Assembly (NCBI GenBank): GCA_009392075.1
Contig: VFHG01000289.1
Coordinates: forward strand, 1-7,879
DNA length: 7,879 bases
Direction of reading: 5' to 3'
Origin: SAR202 cluster bacterium
GTDB taxonomy: Bacteria; Chloroflexota; Dehalococcoidia; UBA3495
Part shown: in pieces, positions 6,484 to 7,879 of the stretch
How the letters are laid out: the number at the start of each line of letters is the position of its first letter
How positions within the stretch are numbered: the stretch's first letter is position 1
Program-made: the position numbers and the translations under genes
Notes under the pieces: generated by a model
What the model was told of the DNA's origin: nothing
Database searches by the model: none
Seen by the model: only the letters and a program-made list of their open reading frames with translations

Positions 6484-6647
6484 GAAAGGTTAGGTCCGAC
6501 GAAGTCGAGACTCTCAATGAAGTCGGAGATGGGGCACCCAGTAGCCGCGCAGCAAGTTCTTTTCGTCAACGAGATTTCTTCGCTGACATGCGAGGGGCTC
6601 TCACAAGGCGAAAATGGTAGTAGAATTCCCGGTGTAATCGAAAGAGC

Positions 6648-6651
6648 AGGG
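6648..6651 (+). promoter_or_regulatory. Weak ribosome binding site for the GTG start of mutS
   Basis: AGGG ends 7 bases before GTG 6659. An in-frame TAA lies at 6635-6637 and no other start codon falls between it and 6659, so this GTG is the only available start. A TAGAAT (6621-6626) upstream could be a -10 box, but no matching -35 is visible at the right distance. Confidence 0.55.
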
Positions 6652-6658
6652 TTGGGTA

Positions 6659-7879
6659 GTGACACCGATTCGCCGCCAATACCTCAAGATCAAAGGCGAC
6701 CACCCGGACGCTATTCTGTTGTTTCGGATGGGCGATTTTTATGAGACCTTCGACGACGACGCCGTGCTCGCCGCTAAAGAGCTAGAGATTACCCTCACAT
6801 CCCGCAGCATGGGCAAGGGCCTCCGTGTGCCGCTGGCCGGCGTCCCTGTCCACTCGCTAGATAACTACCTCTTTCGTCTGATTAAAAAAGGCCACAAAGT
6901 CGCAATCTGCGAGCAGATATCCGACCCGGCCACCTCCAAGGGACTGGTCGACCGTGACGTGGTTCGCATCGTTACTCCGGGCACGGTCCTCGAGTCCAAC
7001 CTACTCGATCAAAAGACCAACAACTATCTGGCGGCCGTCTCCGAGCTAGGCGGGCGGGCTGGATTAGCCTATATCGACATCACAACCGGCGAATTTTCCG
7101 CCACCGAATTGCCCCTCCAAGAACTGCCGCTGGAATTGGAGCGCATCGAAGCCGCCGAGGTATTGGTCCCCGATTCAGCCGAACTCCCGGTGTGGACAGA
7201 CCAGCGGAACGGCAACGGCAACAGTTACGAACTAACACCCGTAGAGTCCAGAACCTTTCATCCGGACGAAGCCCGCCAGGCGCTTTTGTCTTATTTCGGA
7301 ATACTTACTTTGGAGTCCTTTGGCTGCGAGGGTATGGACCTGGCCGTTGCCGCTGCCGGGGCGATTGTCGAGTACCTGGCCCGAACTCAGAAGGCGGCCA
7401 AACTCAAACTTAGCAACCTAGCCATCTACGCCACTGGGACTTTCATGGCCCTGGACTCCCAGACCCGCCGCAACCTGGAACTGTTCGCCGCCGGTCGAAA
7501 CGAGAGTAAAGAACTGTCATTGCTGTCAGCGCTGGATCGCACGAAAACGGCCATGGGAGGCCGGCTGTTGCGCCAATGGCTGGGCCAGCCCCTGCTAGAC
7601 CTGACAGCGCTGGAACAGCGCCTGGACGCCGTAGACCATTTTTACTTGGACGGCCTGAAACGGGCGGATTCGATTTCCTCACTAAATAAAGTCTCGGACC
7701 TAGAACGTATAATCGGGCGTATCGTCTCCGGCACCGTCAATCCCAGAGAACTGATCGCTCTGAAGGATGGCCTGGGCGTCGTGTTCAACCTGCGGGAACT
7801 GGTGGACAGCACTGACCTGGAGTGGCTCCAAAGCCAATTGCTCTTATTGCCGGAGGTTTGCTCGCTGATTGAAGAGTCC
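6659..7879 (+). CDS. mutS: DNA mismatch repair protein MutS, N-terminal part (3' partial)
   Basis: An uninterrupted frame of 407 codons from GTG 6659 to the right edge, about half of a typical 850-residue MutS. The start VTPIRRQYLKIK is the family's usual beginning. Domain I carries the mismatch-reading Phe-x-Glu as F27-Y28-E29 within MGDFYE, and continues through AGVPVHSLDNYL, AICEQISDPATSKG and RIVTPGT. The connector domain includes GLAYIDITTGEF. The core/lever region begins with LDSQTRRNLEL (265-275), then TAMGGRLLRQWLGQPL. The clamp, the ATPase Walker motifs and the helix-turn-helix lie beyond the window. MutS binds mismatches and small loops and recruits MutL. It follows the redox cassette by 216 bases on the same strand and is functionally unrelated to it. 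DFYETFDDDA and SMGKGLRVPLAG recall Chloroflexota MutS. MutS1 is clear because domain I is complete. Confidence 0.97.
   Translation, partial: MTPIRRQYLKIKGDHPDAILLFRMGDFYETFDDDAVLAAKELEITLTSRSMGKGLRVPLAGVPVHSLDNYLFRLIKKGHKVAICEQISDPATSKGLVDRDVVRIVTPGTVLESNLLDQKTNNYLAAVSELGGRAGLAYIDITTGEFSATELPLQELPLELERIEAAEVLVPDSAELPVWTDQRNGNGNSYELTPVESRTFHPDEARQALLSYFGILTLESFGCEGMDLAVAAAGAIVEYLARTQKAAKLKLSNLAIYATGTFMALDSQTRRNLELFAAGRNESKELSLLSALDRTKTAMGGRLLRQWLGQPLLDLTALEQRLDAVDHFYLDGLKRADSISSLNKVSDLERIIGRIVSGTVNPRELIALKDGLGVVFNLRELVDSTDLEWLQSQLLLLPEVCSLIEES

Noticed and set aside
6517..6744. 75-codon + strand frame running into the start of mutS
   Set aside because: It overlaps mutS in another frame. Its translation has no family resemblance and no good Shine-Dalgarno, whereas mutS homology starts clearly at 6659.
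1..7879. CRISPR array, tRNA or rRNA genes, insertion sequences, attachment sites
   Set aside because: I saw no regular repeat-spacer pattern, no tRNA-like cloverleaf, no rRNA segments, no transposase and no terminal inverted repeats. The window is normal core-type gene content.

Overview
The window is about 7.9 kb of bacterial DNA at moderately high GC, with every gene on the + strand. It looks most like a Chloroflexota genome of the Dehalococcoidia/SAR202 type. The reasons are recalled family resemblance: the wording of the MutS N-terminus, the Cys-rich insert in the NuoG-like protein and the UGSC-type tail. No search was run, so the assignment is tentative.

Layout: (1) 1-149 is the 3' end of a gene resembling the C-terminus of UGSC-family proteins. 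It is closed by a strong intrinsic terminator at 180-220. (2) 221-490 is a non-coding leader with a sigma70-like promoter (341-369), a perfect 7+7 palindrome (408-423) and a good Shine-Dalgarno. (3) 491-6442 is a four-gene redox cassette: nuoE-like (491-970), nuoF-like (960-2699, overlapping nuoE), a large nuoG/formate-dehydrogenase-alpha-like protein (2755-5577), and a stand-alone ferredoxin-NAD(P)+ reductase-type flavoprotein (5666-6442). (4) 6443-6658 is a non-coding spacer with a small REP-like hairpin but no convincing terminator. (5) 6659-7879 is the first 407 codons of mutS, starting with GTG and running off the window.

How the genes may work together: NuoE, NuoF and the NuoG-like protein resemble the soluble NADH-oxidising arm of complex I, and also the diaphorase modules of NAD-dependent formate dehydrogenases and electron-bifurcating hydrogenases. 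No membrane subunits (nuoA, H, J-N), no nuoBCDI and no hydrogenase subunit are present; the cassette runs from its own promoter straight to an FNR-like flavoenzyme. The NuoG-like protein keeps the molybdopterin-oxidoreductase fold and its [4Fe-4S] site. At the place where formate dehydrogenases carry catalytic Sec/Cys-His it has Gln-Pro, so formate oxidation is unlikely. It also carries a doubled C-x2-C-x5-C element in the His-Cys cluster region. The best reading is a soluble NAD(H)-linked electron-transfer complex, possibly exchanging electrons among NADH, ferredoxin or another carrier, and NADP(H). That function is an inference from gene content.
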